A stretch of DNA of 64,000 bases from Papaver somniferum (lineage: Eukaryota; Streptophyta; Magnoliopsida; Ranunculales; Papaveraceae). The translations under genes and the position numbers were made by a program. The stretch's first letter is position 1. Each line of letters opens with the position of its first letter. The DNA lies in NCBI RefSeq assembly GCF_003573695.1, contig NC_039359.1, positions 116,939,849-117,003,848 of the forward strand, given 5' to 3'. The notes under the pieces are model-generated. The model was not told the DNA's origin. It worked only from the letters and a program-made list of their open reading frames with translations, and searched no databases. Shown here one piece after another: positions 11,086 through 21,232 of the stretch.

Positions 11086-11961
11086 ATTTTGTAGAGAGTT
11101 GATCTTTGTTGATTATAAGGCTTCGTGAGATTCCTTTTGTATTTTCTTGTTTCCCGCGTATCATTGCCAAGCCTGTAATCAACTTTTAATGAATTGATCA
11201 TTGTTTTAATTTTATCTGTGTTGTCCGATTTTTTTAAGTATTGTTATGGTTAATTTGGAATATAACTGAATGTAATCAAGGATAGCGAAGTGTTTGAGTG
11301 CGAACCCGAAGATATGTGTATCTTCGTGAACGTCTTGAGACCTGTCACCCCGCTGGCTAATCCTGGGCCAGAGGATTCCCAGACGGTGGGGGTCGGGGCA
11401 GCGTTCTAGGATATGAGTTGTTTGGAATGTACGTTCATTCCGTCAACCCGCTGCCATAAGATTGGTTGGGTATCTTTCTGCTGGATGCCTTCCCCATGGT
11501 CCTACACTTATAGACGCTGATAGGGGAGTCCCGAGAGATTGTAGGTGACTACTTTCCCCAAGTAAAATAACAACAATTAACACAAGTTTACGTGGTTCGA
11601 CAGCAGAGTGTCTACGTCCACGGGTGAAAGAGGGTTAAAGTGTCTATTCAGTTTGTTGAGTTACATTTAGAAGAATTCCATTGATGGAACCTCTGAGGTA
11701 GTAAATAGTAAAAAACAGGAGGATGAAGTATTGACGCGGAGGCTGTATTTACAGGTGTAGGGTTCTCGTGAGGTGTTGTATTTACACGCAGTCGTCTTGT
11801 TACTATGTTGCTCCATGTATTGTGACTATTTTTTGCCAAAAGTTTGCTTGATTGATAGGTTGAGGTTTGCTATTCCTCTCTCAGAGATAGAAACATGTCG
11901 ATCGCAAGCGTCGTTTTCTTCTTCTGGCGCTCTTCACGCAGATGCAGGTCTGCGTTGCCCT
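11086..11961. other. spacer between integrase end and the antisense gene
   Basis: No coding signal. It lies downstream of both convergent genes and probably holds both polyadenylation regions. It includes a TTTACGTGGTTCGACAGC-type segment near 11586, a kind of sequence I often associate with plant LTR element ends, but no repeat partner was found here. Confidence 0.4.
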
Positions 11962-13780
11962 CTACGGGTAGTATGGCTTGAGATATTTTGCATTCCATGG
12001 GTGTTTGAGGATCTCCCCTTTTAGGTTGCGCAGATAATAAGACCCATTTCCTGCAACATCATGTATGACGAAGGGTCCCCCCATGTTGGTGCTAATTTCC
12101 CCACTTCTTTTCTCGTTGGTATTGGGGAATGGTCCTCAGCACATACTGCCCTTCTACGAAATTTCTAAGCTTAACCCTCTTATTATACTCCCTTGCTAGT
12201 TTCCTTTGATAGTTTTCCATTTTTTGTAGTGCTGCCTCCCTCCTCTCTTCTAGATCATCCAACCTTTCCAACATCATGTCCGCTGTGAGGTTCTTCTCCC
12301 ATGCTTCAGTCTTCGTAGTTGGCATGATTATTTCTGTTGGGATAATAGCTTCGGCTCCATAGGTGAGTAAGAATGGGGATTCTCCCGTGGCTGATCTTCG
12401 AGTTGTCCTATAAGCCCACAAAACGTTGTGTAGTTGCTCACACCAACGCTTCTTGTATTCGTCCAACTGCTTTTTGAGGATGAGTGCGAGGGTTTTGTTT
12501 GTGGCTTCTGCCTGACCATTGCTTTGAGGGTAAATTGGTGTTGACTTGTTCTTTCGAATTTTGAAAGTATCGAAGAGTAAGTCGATGTTTTTTCCCTGGA
12601 ATTGCTTGCCATTGTCAGATACAATCTCAGCTGGTATGCCAAACCTGCAAATGATGTTTTGAAAGATGAATGTGAAGACATCTGCGTCTCGGATCCTTGC
12701 CAGGGCTTTAGCCCTCATTTGCTGAAATAGTCCGTGGCCACTATAAAATCTTCTCTTCCCTGATCCTTCGATTAGGGGACCCACGATGTCTATGCCCCAT
12801 TTTGAGAATGGCCAAGGGCTGTCTACTGGGTTCAACATTGTTGCGGGTGCGTGGATTTTTTTGGCGAAACGCTGGCATTCTTCGCATCTTCGTGACATTC
12901 TTGCAGCGTCTCGTATCATTGTTGGCCAGTAATATCCTTGAGTTTTCGCCTTATCTGCTAGGGATCTCATTCCGCTGTGATTGCCTGCGTCGCCGCGGTG
13001 TATGTCTTTCAAAATCAAATGTCCTTCGGATCTGGATAGGCAACGTAATAATGGTCCGAGAAAAGATTTTTTGTACAAAATTTCTTTTCTCAGATCATAT
13101 CTTCCTGCCTTTGACTGTATTTTTCTGGCTTGCTTTAGATCCGAGGGTAGTATTCCTTCTTTTAGGAAAAGATGAATCTCAGATCTCCAATCTTCTTCTT
13201 TGTTGAAGTCTTCATCTTGATCTGCCTTAGCCATGATGTCGTCTTCTTGGAAATCATCCGCGATGAATTCTCCCACATCATCATCTGCAATATCTTCTTC
13301 TGCGTGGTTCCTCTGCTGTGCAGCGCAGAGTTCTTGAATATCAATTGAAGGCTCGTAAATCCTGGTTACTTTGATTGCTTTGACGTCCTCGTTTCTGAGC
13401 ATCGATGATATGTAGGCCAGGGCAACCGCGTGCCTGAGTTCCTTCCTTGCCAGGTGTCGGAATTTGATGTTTGGAATTTGTGATGCCAGTGTTTGGACCA
13501 ATTCCATGTATGCTGACAATGTTATGTCATAAACATTATATTGCAACCCTATTTGTCGGATGACCAGCTGTGAATCGCTTGTCAGACGCACGTCAGTTAT
13601 GCCCATTTCTATTATCAACTGAAGGGCATGCACCACTGCTTCATATTCAACTATGTTGTTGGTATTCACCTTGAGTTCTAACCTGAAAGCATGTATGATT
13701 CTGTCTCCTGTTGGGGTGGTGATTACGATGCCTATCCCCGCCCATTCTTTATTTTTCGACCCATCTACGAAACTTCCCAT
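11962..13780 (-). pseudogene. archaeal-type RNase H plus integrase (C-terminus frameshifted)
   Basis: A 562-residue open frame starts with a second RNase H: FVDGSKNKEWAGIGIV with the first catalytic Asp, EYEAV, and LTSDSQLV. It is of the archaeal type that marks the Tat lineage. From about residue 265 it has the integrase: an H-H-C-C zinc module (HSGMRS to CEEC), then the catalytic core with WGIDIVGPL, VSDNGKQF and YPQSNGQAEATNK supplying D, D and E. Near 12095 a one-base shift ends the frame at GN; the other frame continues with a GPF-like and a KHPWNAKYLKPYYP-like C-terminus up to a stop at 11962. The core is intact, but the C-terminal domain is displaced. Confidence 0.88.
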
Positions 13781-13789
13781 TGCCTAGGA

Positions 13790-14380
13790 TTTTTTGGTTC
13801 CAAGATGTCTATAGGGTCTTTACCTTCGTCCATTTCTGGTAGTCCTGCTGCCTTTCGTCATTCGATGATGACTTCTTCGCAGTTATCCAATGGTAAGTCT
13901 GCTCGGAAATCTTCTAACACTTGTGACTTCTGAGAGTGTTGTATCTCATGGATGATATTGAATTGATCTAGGTGAGTATTCCATTTTGCAATTCTGCCTA
14001 CTTTCCCTGCGTTTTTAAGGACTGCTTCTAGCGGAGCTTTGCATGGGACGTGGACGTAGTGAGTCAAAAAGTAAGTTCTGAGTTTCAGGGTTTCCCATAC
14101 TAATGCCAAGATGAGCTGCTCGATCTTCGTGTAGTTCCTTTATGCTGCGTTCAGAGTCTTGCTGATGTAATATATGGGATGCTCTATCTTCGTGTTGCTT
14201 TTAACCAATACTGCACTGACTGCATCTTCTGTTGGTGCTATGTATAGTGCCAACACTTCATCAGGGTCTGGTTTTTGTAATATAGGGATCTCAGCCAGGT
14301 ATTCTTTGATATTTCGAAAAGCTTCCTCGCACTCTGCCGTCCATTCGAATTTGCTTCCTTTTTTGAGAATGTTAAAAAAG
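13790..14380 (-). pseudogene. gypsy RNase H1-like domain (broken)
   Basis: After the RT frameshift near 14370 the translation recovers an RNase H domain: an LALYIAPTEDAVSAVLV-like start, then YISKTLN, a stop, and LALVWETLKLRTYFLTHYV, ending with KWNTHLDQFNIIHE. This is the ordinary RNase H of gypsy elements, which removes RNA from the RNA-DNA hybrid. It is interrupted by at least one stop (about 14140) and a frameshift before the second RNase H. Confidence 0.75.
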
Positions 14381-15631
14381 TGCTTAATCTATCCGAGGAC
14401 CTGGATATGAACCTCCCCAGCGCAGCCAGCGAACCATTGAGTTTCTGAACCTCTTTTAAATTCTTAGGGGATGACATTCTTACGATGGCTTCAATTTTAG
14501 CGGGCTCGACTTCAATGCCCCTCTTCGTCACCAAATATCCGAGGAACTTTCCGGAAGTGACACCAAAAGTGCAGTTCTCTAGGTTTACCTTCATGTTGTG
14601 CACTCTCATTGCTTGGAAAATATCTTTTAGGTCTTGGTGATGATCTTTTTGCAGCTTTCTTTTGACGAGCATATCATCCACATATACTTCCAGTGTACTT
14701 CCAATCCACGGTTTGAAAATTGCATCCACCATTCTTTGGTAGGCTTCCCATGCGTTTCGCAGTCCAAAGGGCATTCTTACGTAGCAATAGAGGCCGTGTG
14801 GTGTATAGAATGTTGTATGTTGCTAATCTTCTTCTGCTAGGAATAATTGATTGTATCTAGAGTATCCATCCATGAATGACATTTCTTCGTATCCTTCGAC
14901 TGCCTCGACAAGTTGGTCAATGCTTGGCAGTGGATAGCTATCTTTAGGGCAAGCCTTATTGAGGTTAGTGAAGTCGATGCATATCCTTACTCCGCCATTT
15001 TTCTTCGGTACGATGACCATGTTAGAGATCCATGTTGGGTACTTAACTTCTTTGATGAATCCAGCATCCAGTAGTTTGCGGAGTTCCACTTCAACTGCTC
15101 GATGGTATTCTGGAGCTACTTTGCGCACCTTCTGCCTAAAAGGGGGGTACCTGGTTTTATTCGAAGTTCGTGATGAACTAATTTTGGGTCAATTCTCGGC
15201 ATGTCCCCCAATTTCCAAGCAAAAATGTCTGCGTATTCCTTTAGAAGTTTGATTAGCGCGGTTTCTCTTTCTTCATCCATCAAGGTGCCTATTCTGATAA
15301 TCTTCGGGTTTTCCTCAGTACCTATGTTGACTTCTTTAGCTGCTTCGACGGGTGTAAACGTGGGTTTTGGTTCCCCCAAGAGAGGAACATTCTTTAATTG
15401 CTATTTGGTGGGCTCTCCGTCTTCTTTTGTCGCGGAGGTGCTTGCTTCTGCGCTGCCAGTGGTGCTTACGTTTAGAAGGCTTTTCCCGAAGATTTCTTCC
15501 AGATATGTATCTATGGTTATCTCCTTACTTATGGCTCTTCGGGACTGGTGCTTTTCTTCCCGCTCATTATTGATTTGATTCTGTAAGGTCTGACATTCCT
15601 GCGCAGTTACTTGGTCTCCTTTAATTTCCAT
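14238..15631 (-). pseudogene. gypsy reverse transcriptase region (broken)
   Basis: Three in-order open pieces (15631-15401, 15379-15116, 15128-14823) lead into a fourth (14774-14238). RT motifs are easy to see: a LLDAGFIKEVKYPTW lead, VIVPKKNGGVRICIDFTNLNKACPKD, FMDGYSRYNQ, MPFGLRNAWEAYQ and the catalytic YVDDML, then FLGYLVTKRGIEV. In-frame stops at about 15401 and 14823 and frameshifts near 15130 and 14370 interrupt it, so no functional RT can be made from this copy. The order protease-RT-RNase H-integrase places the element in Ty3/gypsy. Confidence 0.88.
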
Positions 15632-16010
15632 GACTCCCAGAGGTGTTGGGAATCTGAGATATTTGATGGTAGGTTGCAGCTACTCCCTTGAGCTTGTGAA
15701 CGCATCTTCTTCCGATGATGGCATTGTAGGGTGAAGGTGCATCTACGACGCTGAATCGAGTGTCCACTTTCATGGGCCCTGCGTCTACTTGTAAGACAAT
15801 ATCCCCTAGGGGATTTGTAGCTGCGCCATTGAATCCGTAGATGGTGTAGTAAGATGACAACAGTTGCTCGTCGTTGTGTTCCATACGTTTGAACGTGTCA
15901 TAGAACAGGACATTGACTGAGCTTCCTCCATCGATGAGAATTTTCTTGACATTGCACCCTGCTATTGGGAGTGTGAGGACTAGGGTATCATTATGGTCTT
16001 CCATGTCTTC
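15621..16010 (-). pseudogene. gypsy aspartic protease region
   Basis: The translation shows an active-site loop ILIDGGSSVNVL, a flap region and the NAIIGR motif near residue 95, typical of the aspartic protease of Tat-type elements (DGGS in place of DSGA). It would cleave the Gag-Pol precursor. It follows Gag in frame after one stop and is itself followed by a frameshift near 15625. Confidence 0.85.
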
Positions 16011-18122
16011 TTACACATCGTCTGCATCGAAAGTCATATGGGCGTCCATCCATTGTTCGTGCTCGTTTACCTCTTTCCCATCGATCTTATAAAGCTCACA
16101 ATAATCTTCGAATTGTTTTCTCAATCTCTTCCCAATCTGGGCAGTTAGGGATGGTCCTTGAGTCTCCGAACATGAAATCGTGTTGAGGGTGCGGTTGCCT
16201 TCTGGTAATTGAACCTGTTTGCCTCTCTTGGTTCTATCTTCGTTATCAATCTTCTGTATATATTTCTTCAGGTCTCCTGTGTCGATTAGTTTTTGAATCA
16301 TTATCTTGAGATTTTTACACTTTTCTGTTTGATGACCATTGAAACAGTGGTCTTCACAGTATTCCTTGGATTTTTCTGATCTAGGAGGCTGCTTTCCCTT
16401 GGACCATGGCCAATCGAAGTTCTCCCTCCCTTTGATCTCTCTCAGGATGCGCGAATAACTGGTATTCAGCTTGGTATAGACTTGATCTTCAAATTTTCGA
16501 TCATCTCTTCGTCTATCATCCCTTCGTTCTTTCCTTTCTGCGTTGGGACGCTCTTCTGTGATTCCTCTTTTGGACCCGCTGGCTTGATCCACGGAATTTG
16601 TGCGTGTGGGACGTTGAGTATGAGCTCTGGGATTTTCACGCTGAATTTCTTCTAACCTTGCAATCTTTTCTATGATTATCCGGAGATCTCCTTCGGTGGT
16701 AGGGATGGTCCCGTGGATCTCAACAAACAAAGGACTCATCCTGTCCATCCCCCATTTGTAGCAGTTGATACTAACCACGAGATCTACGTTTCCAATAGCT
16801 TGGAAAATCTTGTACCATCTATCAGTATATTCTCTGATGGTCTCTTTGTATTTCATCTCCAGCGAGAATAACTTGTCCGTGCCGGTATTGACAACCTTGT
16901 TGTACATGTATGTCGCTAGAAATTTTTCTGTGAGTTGGTCGTAGGAGTCGATGGAGTTTGATGGAAGGTTATCAAACCATGATAACGCGGACCCTTTTAA
17001 ACTTGATGGGAAGTATCTGCACAGTATGGAGTCTTCGTTATCCCAACGGGCCATCATTCGATTATAATATCGAAGATGAGCAGCAGGGTCAGTTGATCTG
17101 TCATAGCAATCGAAAGCAGGAACCGAACATTTCTGCGGTATGGAATCCCTGGCCAAGTGTGGCGTCAGCGGGGTAGTGTTTGCTTCCTTCATCACTTGCT
17201 CTAGTCTTCCGCCTCCCTGCCTAGTCTTTAGCTCCTTGATTTCTGCCAGCATCTCAGCACGCAGATTTTCTATTGCGATCTGGTGCTCTTCATGAATGGT
17301 ATATTTTGCTCTTAGGAGGGTGGTACCGTCGTAGTAGTCCGAGTTCTCGGGATTGTAATCAGGGTCTGATCTTTGGATGCTCCTTTCTCCTCTTCGGTTC
17401 AATGGAAGTGGGTTGTTTGCGATCACCATTATTCTATCTTGATTAGGTGCTACAGCCTTGGAGTTAGCTTCGTCGCGTTGGGTTTCTACCTCTGCGCTAT
17501 GACTAATTCTTTCCTTGAGTGTTTGGTTCTCTTGTGCTAATATCGCCACAACATCTGCGTATGCCTTCTGGTTCTTCCTTAATTCTGTCAGCTCGGCCAT
17601 CATCTGAGCGGAATGATTTGACCCTTGATTTGGTGTTCCTTCCCGCAATTTCTCATCAGCGGCTATGGTTTGTTCCTCATCTACGATCTGTATTACTGGT
17701 TCTGGTGGATCTAACCGTGCACCTTGGGACCCCGACGGTTGTTGTGAGGGTTGACCTGCTATTAGAAGCGGTTGCTTGGACGGAAAAGGTATGTTCTGTT
17801 CGTTGGTTAAGAGCATCCCATAGAGGGGTTGTTGTATTCCTGACTCTGCTACGAATTCCTGATGTTCCTGTAGTTGAGCATTGGTTACTCTGGGAGCTCC
17901 AACTTTGGATCCGCCAGCTCTTGAAGCTCTTGCTTTGGCTGCCGCGGCATTTACTGCGATGATGTTGGCATTGATGGGGGTCGTGCTTTCTGCATTATCC
18001 TGCGCCCTATCTGCTGCCTTCAACTTTTCACCTCTCTTCTTACTCCTAGTTACCATTGGGATTGTCCTTGGCATCTCTTTTGACGAAGCTTTTGCCTTCC
18101 CGACATCTTTGCTTTTCTCCAT
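16011..18122 (-). CDS. gag: Tat-type Gag polyprotein
   Basis: This 703-residue frame begins about 500 bp inside the 5' LTR. Residues 1-60 are basic and Ala/Ser rich, then come Gln-rich and coiled-coil-like stretches, then the retrotransposon Gag domain around residues 330-480 (core YFPSSLKGSALSWFDNLP, later FLATYMYNK). A single zinc-knuckle-like motif follows near 605-620 (YCEDHCFNGHQTEKC), then a linker. Gag packages element RNA in cytoplasmic particles. The next downstream frame (protease) is in phase and separated only by a TAA at 16011-16013, so the original product was probably a longer Gag-protease polyprotein and the present Gag ends early. Gag itself has no internal stop. Confidence 0.9.
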   Translation of the reverse strand: MEKSKDVGKAKASSKEMPRTIPMVTRSKKRGEKLKAADRAQDNAESTTPINANIIAVNAAAAKARASRAGGSKVGAPRVTNAQLQEHQEFVAESGIQQPLYGMLLTNEQNIPFPSKQPLLIAGQPSQQPSGSQGARLDPPEPVIQIVDEEQTIAADEKLREGTPNQGSNHSAQMMAELTELRKNQKAYADVVAILAQENQTLKERISHSAEVETQRDEANSKAVAPNQDRIMVIANNPLPLNRRGERSIQRSDPDYNPENSDYYDGTTLLRAKYTIHEEHQIAIENLRAEMLAEIKELKTRQGGGRLEQVMKEANTTPLTPHLARDSIPQKCSVPAFDCYDRSTDPAAHLRYYNRMMARWDNEDSILCRYFPSSLKGSALSWFDNLPSNSIDSYDQLTEKFLATYMYNKVVNTGTDKLFSLEMKYKETIREYTDRWYKIFQAIGNVDLVVSINCYKWGMDRMSPLFVEIHGTIPTTEGDLRIIIEKIARLEEIQRENPRAHTQRPTRTNSVDQASGSKRGITEERPNAERKERRDDRRRDDRKFEDQVYTKLNTSYSRILREIKGRENFDWPWSKGKQPPRSEKSKEYCEDHCFNGHQTEKCKNLKIMIQKLIDTGDLKKYIQKIDNEDRTKRGKQVQLPEGNRTLNTISCSETQGPSLTAQIGKRLRKQFEDYCELYKIDGKEVNEHEQWMDAHMTFDADDV

Positions 18123-18599
18123 CTTTTAATATTTTCCTGAAAGAGAGAGAAAAAATCACGAAGACAATGAGCCCCACGTGATATCTATTAGCGTTTTGAG
18201 TTCTCAAAGGTGTAAAATCTTGAAGATACTAAAGGCGCCCATCTATGTAGATGACCGCATATCTGTTCGAAGTTTTGATTTTCAAAGACGTGAAAACTTA
18301 GAAAATGCATGAAAAATCAGATCTACTTAGATAAACGCGGATCTGTTCATAATTTTGATTTTCAATCAGATCTACTTTGATAAACGCGGATCTGTTCATA
18401 ATTTTGGTTTTCAAAGATGTGAAAACTTAGAAAATGCATGAAAAATCAGATCTACTTAGATAAACGCGGATGTGTTCATAATTTTGGTTTTTGAAATCAT
18501 GAATGGAAAAAACCGTAGTGTTCCATACATCGTTATTTTCAGAAAACGAAGCCTGAAACAAATCACAGGAGAAGATAAATCTTTTACCGGGATGAAGAT
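18123..18599 (-). repeat. gypsy 5' leader with internal tandem repeats
   Basis: The untranslated leader between primer site and gag contains two to three partial tandem copies of a segment with AGATCTACTTAGATAAACGC, GGATCTGTTCATAATTTTG and GAAAACTTAGAAAATGCATG (about 18260-18490). No gene is seen. Confidence 0.7.
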
Positions 18600-18616
18600 C
18601 CCTGTTTCTAGCGCCA
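18600..18616 (-). promoter_or_regulatory. tRNA primer-binding site of the gypsy element
   Basis: Three bases inside the 5' LTR the minus strand reads TGGCGCTAGAAACAGGG, the expected place and TGG start of a primer-binding site. I have not assigned the tRNA with certainty. Confidence 0.75.
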
Positions 18617-18619
18617 GAT

Positions 18620-19521
18620 TGTGAACACAGAGATCAATGTCATCTGAGTATTCACAAATAATGCGCGCAGACTCATGACAATACAGTAAATAAGCTGCGC
18701 CTGAGGGGAATGTATTGGTTATGTCGAATCCTTGACTCAGAGTTCTAATACTCTTCCTCGTCTCATCAACTACAATCATTGTTCTTATCTCATACAATAA
18801 GATAAATAGTGGATGAAGTATAAAATGTACGAACATGATATACCATAAGTATCGAATTGAACATATAAAGTATAAATGCATGAATATAGATGAAACGATT
18901 AACTTATATGATTCATCACTCAGATCTTTGTCTGCGGGTTTGGGTTTTTCATTATATGTATGAAGGTTACAGAAATAGTCGAATGACTTTGAGATCAACA
19001 TAAGCCTGCGTAGCAGGAGGAACTTCACTTACACTTTCTCTATCTCTATGTCTCTCTCTTATTCTCCTCTCAATGTTTTTCGGCCCCCTCTTCACTTGGG
19101 AGAGAGGGGTATTTATAGGGAGGTTACGTGGGGTCCACTTCTGAATCCCGTTATAACCTTATCCTCTTGTGTTTTGTGCCACTCACGCAGAAGTCTTCGT
19201 GTTCTCGGCTGCATCTGCGTGTTCTGTCTGGATACGCAGTTTTATCTGCGCTTCCTATACAGTCTGACTGACACGTATGCTGTTTGAGGATATTTAATGC
19301 GGGTAGTTGAGATGTCTGTCCGCGGTAGACAGCTGTCCTCTGCCCCTGTCTTGTCTGCGTCAGTCTGACTATCCCCAGCCGTAGATCTTAGATCTTTCTA
19401 GGGATAGGATAAGGTGACTCTTAGCTGTCCACTCGTGATGTCATATCTTGATGCCCTTATCCGCATGTCCTCCACGTGTGTCTTTGTGGGCATGTGGTGG
19501 AAGATGAAATGTGTACCTACA
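18620..19521 (-). repeat. 5' LTR of the gypsy element
   Basis: On the minus strand this LTR begins TGTAGGTACACAT and ends TGTGTTCACA, adjacent to the primer-binding site. It holds the element's promoter. Open frames across it are LTR translations and not genes. Confidence 0.92.
19110..19119 (-). promoter_or_regulatory. TATA box of the gypsy 5' LTR
   Basis: The minus strand reads CCTATAAATA inside the 5' LTR, preceded by GC-richer sequence, and the same box is kept in the other LTR at 5881-5890. It is the most likely core promoter for the element's genomic RNA. Confidence 0.65.
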
Positions 19522-19526
19522 GTCTC
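19522..19526. repeat. target-site duplication GTCTC (right)
   Basis: Matches 5382-5386 exactly, fixing the outer LTR ends. Confidence 0.9.
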
Positions 19527-19930
19527 ACACGAGAAATGATGTTGGAAATGAGGCTTATAATAGGATATGATATCAAGAGTTTTTCATTTTTGTTTTATAT
19601 TGCGATGATGAACAAAAGAAACGTAACCACTGCTAGATTTCTTTTATTCCTTTCTCTCTTTATCCTCTACTGTGAAATCCATTAATGAGAGGTTTTCTTA
19701 TTTAATCATTCACATAAGCGTGATACACAAAAAAATTAAGGGAAACATAGAAACTCTTTGTCCTGACCCATGATTATATGTTTAGGAGCAGTTGATCGGA
19801 AGAAATTGGGAATTTAATTTGTTTACAGTTTTTGAAGATAGGTTCCCTGTATTTACATGGAGTTGGCTATGGAGGGTTAGGGAGCCGTTTGAATAATGGG
19901 TACGAGGTTTGTGTTATTAGTGGGTGTATT
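19527..19930. other. remnant of the interrupted inverted-repeat element
   Basis: No gene. It lies between the gypsy target duplication and the right inverted-repeat arm, so it is probably internal sequence of the older element into which gypsy inserted. Confidence 0.4.
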
Positions 19931-20050
19931 TAGTATGGGTAGTTTTGTCCGAGTTAGAAAAATATATTGGATAGGTCCTAGTTAACGAGTTGACCACGAT
20001 TTTCGCTCTCCTTGAATCACTTTTTGCTCTCCCTTTAACAAAAGTCTCAC
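19931..20050 (-). repeat. right arm of the same inverted repeat
   Basis: Reverse-complement partner of 5146-5262, on the far side of the gypsy insertion. Divergence between arms is noticeable, so the host element is older than the gypsy insertion. Confidence 0.65.
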
Positions 20051-20623
20051 TAAAAAAGAGTTGAAGTTTTTTGAAATTTCGAATTTGATGCACCTTCTTC
20101 TTTGGAAACCTATATTGCCACAGACTTTTTTTTTTTGCGTGTTTTCATCTCTGCTACTGCAATGATCGATTTAGATCTACTAATTCTTCTATTTGGAACA
20201 TGGATTTGATTTAATTGTATCAAACTGAAGTGAAAATGGTTATGATTTGCTCACTTTGAGTTTTGATTTACTCAATATGATGAAATTGACAGAATTGTGA
20301 AATTGATGTATAAATCGATGTAATCTGAGGGTTTGGATTGAAATTTCGATGAATATGTAATTGATAATCTTTGTATTGGAGAAATATCAATATAAAGTTA
20401 ATTTTAAGAAATAGGGTCAGCTAATAAGTTTTTCTGAGAAAATGGGTGCGCGCCTGACTTTTTCTGGGCATGGGTTTTTCAGTGTAAAAAATATGAGAAA
20501 TGGGTGTGGTAATAGTTTTCACTTTATAATAATAGGCTGGTAATTGATCAACAACTGTGTTAGCAAGTCTTATAATCCTACTTGAAGTCTTGAACTGAGG
20601 TTTGGAAATTTTTTTCTTTCTTT
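20051..20623. other. no gene seen
   Basis: AT-rich intergenic sequence between the inverted-repeat arm and the lectin-kinase fragment. A minus-strand open stretch (20421-20678) has no recognisable domain. Confidence 0.4.
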
Positions 20624-21073
20624 CTATGCGCAACAAAAACAAAAAACACAGCAACATCCCAGCAACCCGGTAAGCCAAGTAATACCAAGAAATACGAATA
20701 GTAACATCTCTGCAATACCTATCGGATGATTTGGCTGTGGTGTGTAAGATTCTTCCCTAGCAACTCCGCCAGGTTTTAACTTTCGACCGCCTAGATTGGT
20801 ATCGTTAGGATAACCGATACTTTCCCAAACAATTTGAGATTCTGAGCCATACAACACAAAGTTGCCGTTATCATGCATCATTGCGTACGACACTGGTTCT
20901 TGTATTTCGGGTATTAAGGGTCTCTCTATATTATCAGGCGTCATCAACAACACCAACTTCCCTTGGTTGGTGAAGAGAATTGAAGATGGTTTATGTAATG
21001 GAAGAAGATCTGTACAATTAGGTGCCCAAACTAGGGTGCCTTGTCCTGACCATATACCTACTAGATACGTATA
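20624..21073 (-). pseudogene. lectin receptor kinase pseudogene, B-lectin part
   Basis: The minus translation up to about residue 110 is the bulb-type (G-type) lectin domain of a plant S-receptor-like kinase: YLVGIWSGQGTLVWAPNC, SSILFTNQGKLVLL, SYAMMHDNGNFVLYGS and QIVWESIGYPNDTNLGG. Intact proteins of this LECRK/SD type sit in the plasma membrane with an extracellular lectin region and a cytoplasmic Ser/Thr kinase. Here homology ends after about 110 residues and no PAN, transmembrane or kinase region follows. The 5' part lies on the far side of the copia insertion at 25877-26140. Confidence 0.82.
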
Positions 21074-21220
21074 TGTTAAATTCACGATAAGTACATGGTT
21101 TCTCATTCATTGAATAGGATATTTATACAATCAATATCTTGGCCTGCAAGCCATAAACATTCCTAGAATAACTAACATTCCTAGAATAACTATTCTCAAA
21201 ATATACGCTATTTCCTAATA
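21074..21220 (-). repeat. 3' LTR of copia-1
   Basis: Copy of 25730-25876. It contains an internal tandem pair of ACATTCCTAGAATAACTA. The inner end reads CCTAATA and joins the polypurine tract. Confidence 0.9.
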
Positions 21221-21232
21221 CCCTCCCTCAAG
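21221..21232 (-). promoter_or_regulatory. polypurine tract of copia-1
   Basis: The minus strand reads TTGAGGGAGGG directly before the 3' LTR, as in many plant copia elements. Confidence 0.7.

Larger units (their letters stand above)
5387..19521 (-). mobile_element. Tat-lineage Ty3/gypsy LTR retrotransposon, 14.1 kb
   Basis: Two direct repeats of about 0.9 kb bound the element, flanked by a perfect 5-bp duplication GTCTC (5382-5386 and 19522-19526). In transcript order (minus) it has 5' LTR, a primer site reading TGGCGCTAGAAACAGGG, gag, protease, RT, RNase H, a second archaeal-type RNase H, integrase, a region with a spliced gene on the opposite strand, a purine-rich tract and 3' LTR. The extra RNase H and the antisense gene between integrase and 3' LTR are hallmarks of the Tat lineage. 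By eye the LTRs differ at about two dozen of 900 positions, so the insertion is fairly recent. The coding region nevertheless carries several stops and frameshifts. Confidence 0.93.

Noticed and set aside
18456..19028. 190-residue minus frame
   Set aside because: Lies within leader and 5' LTR of the gypsy element and recurs in the other LTR (5376-5795); it is LTR sequence.
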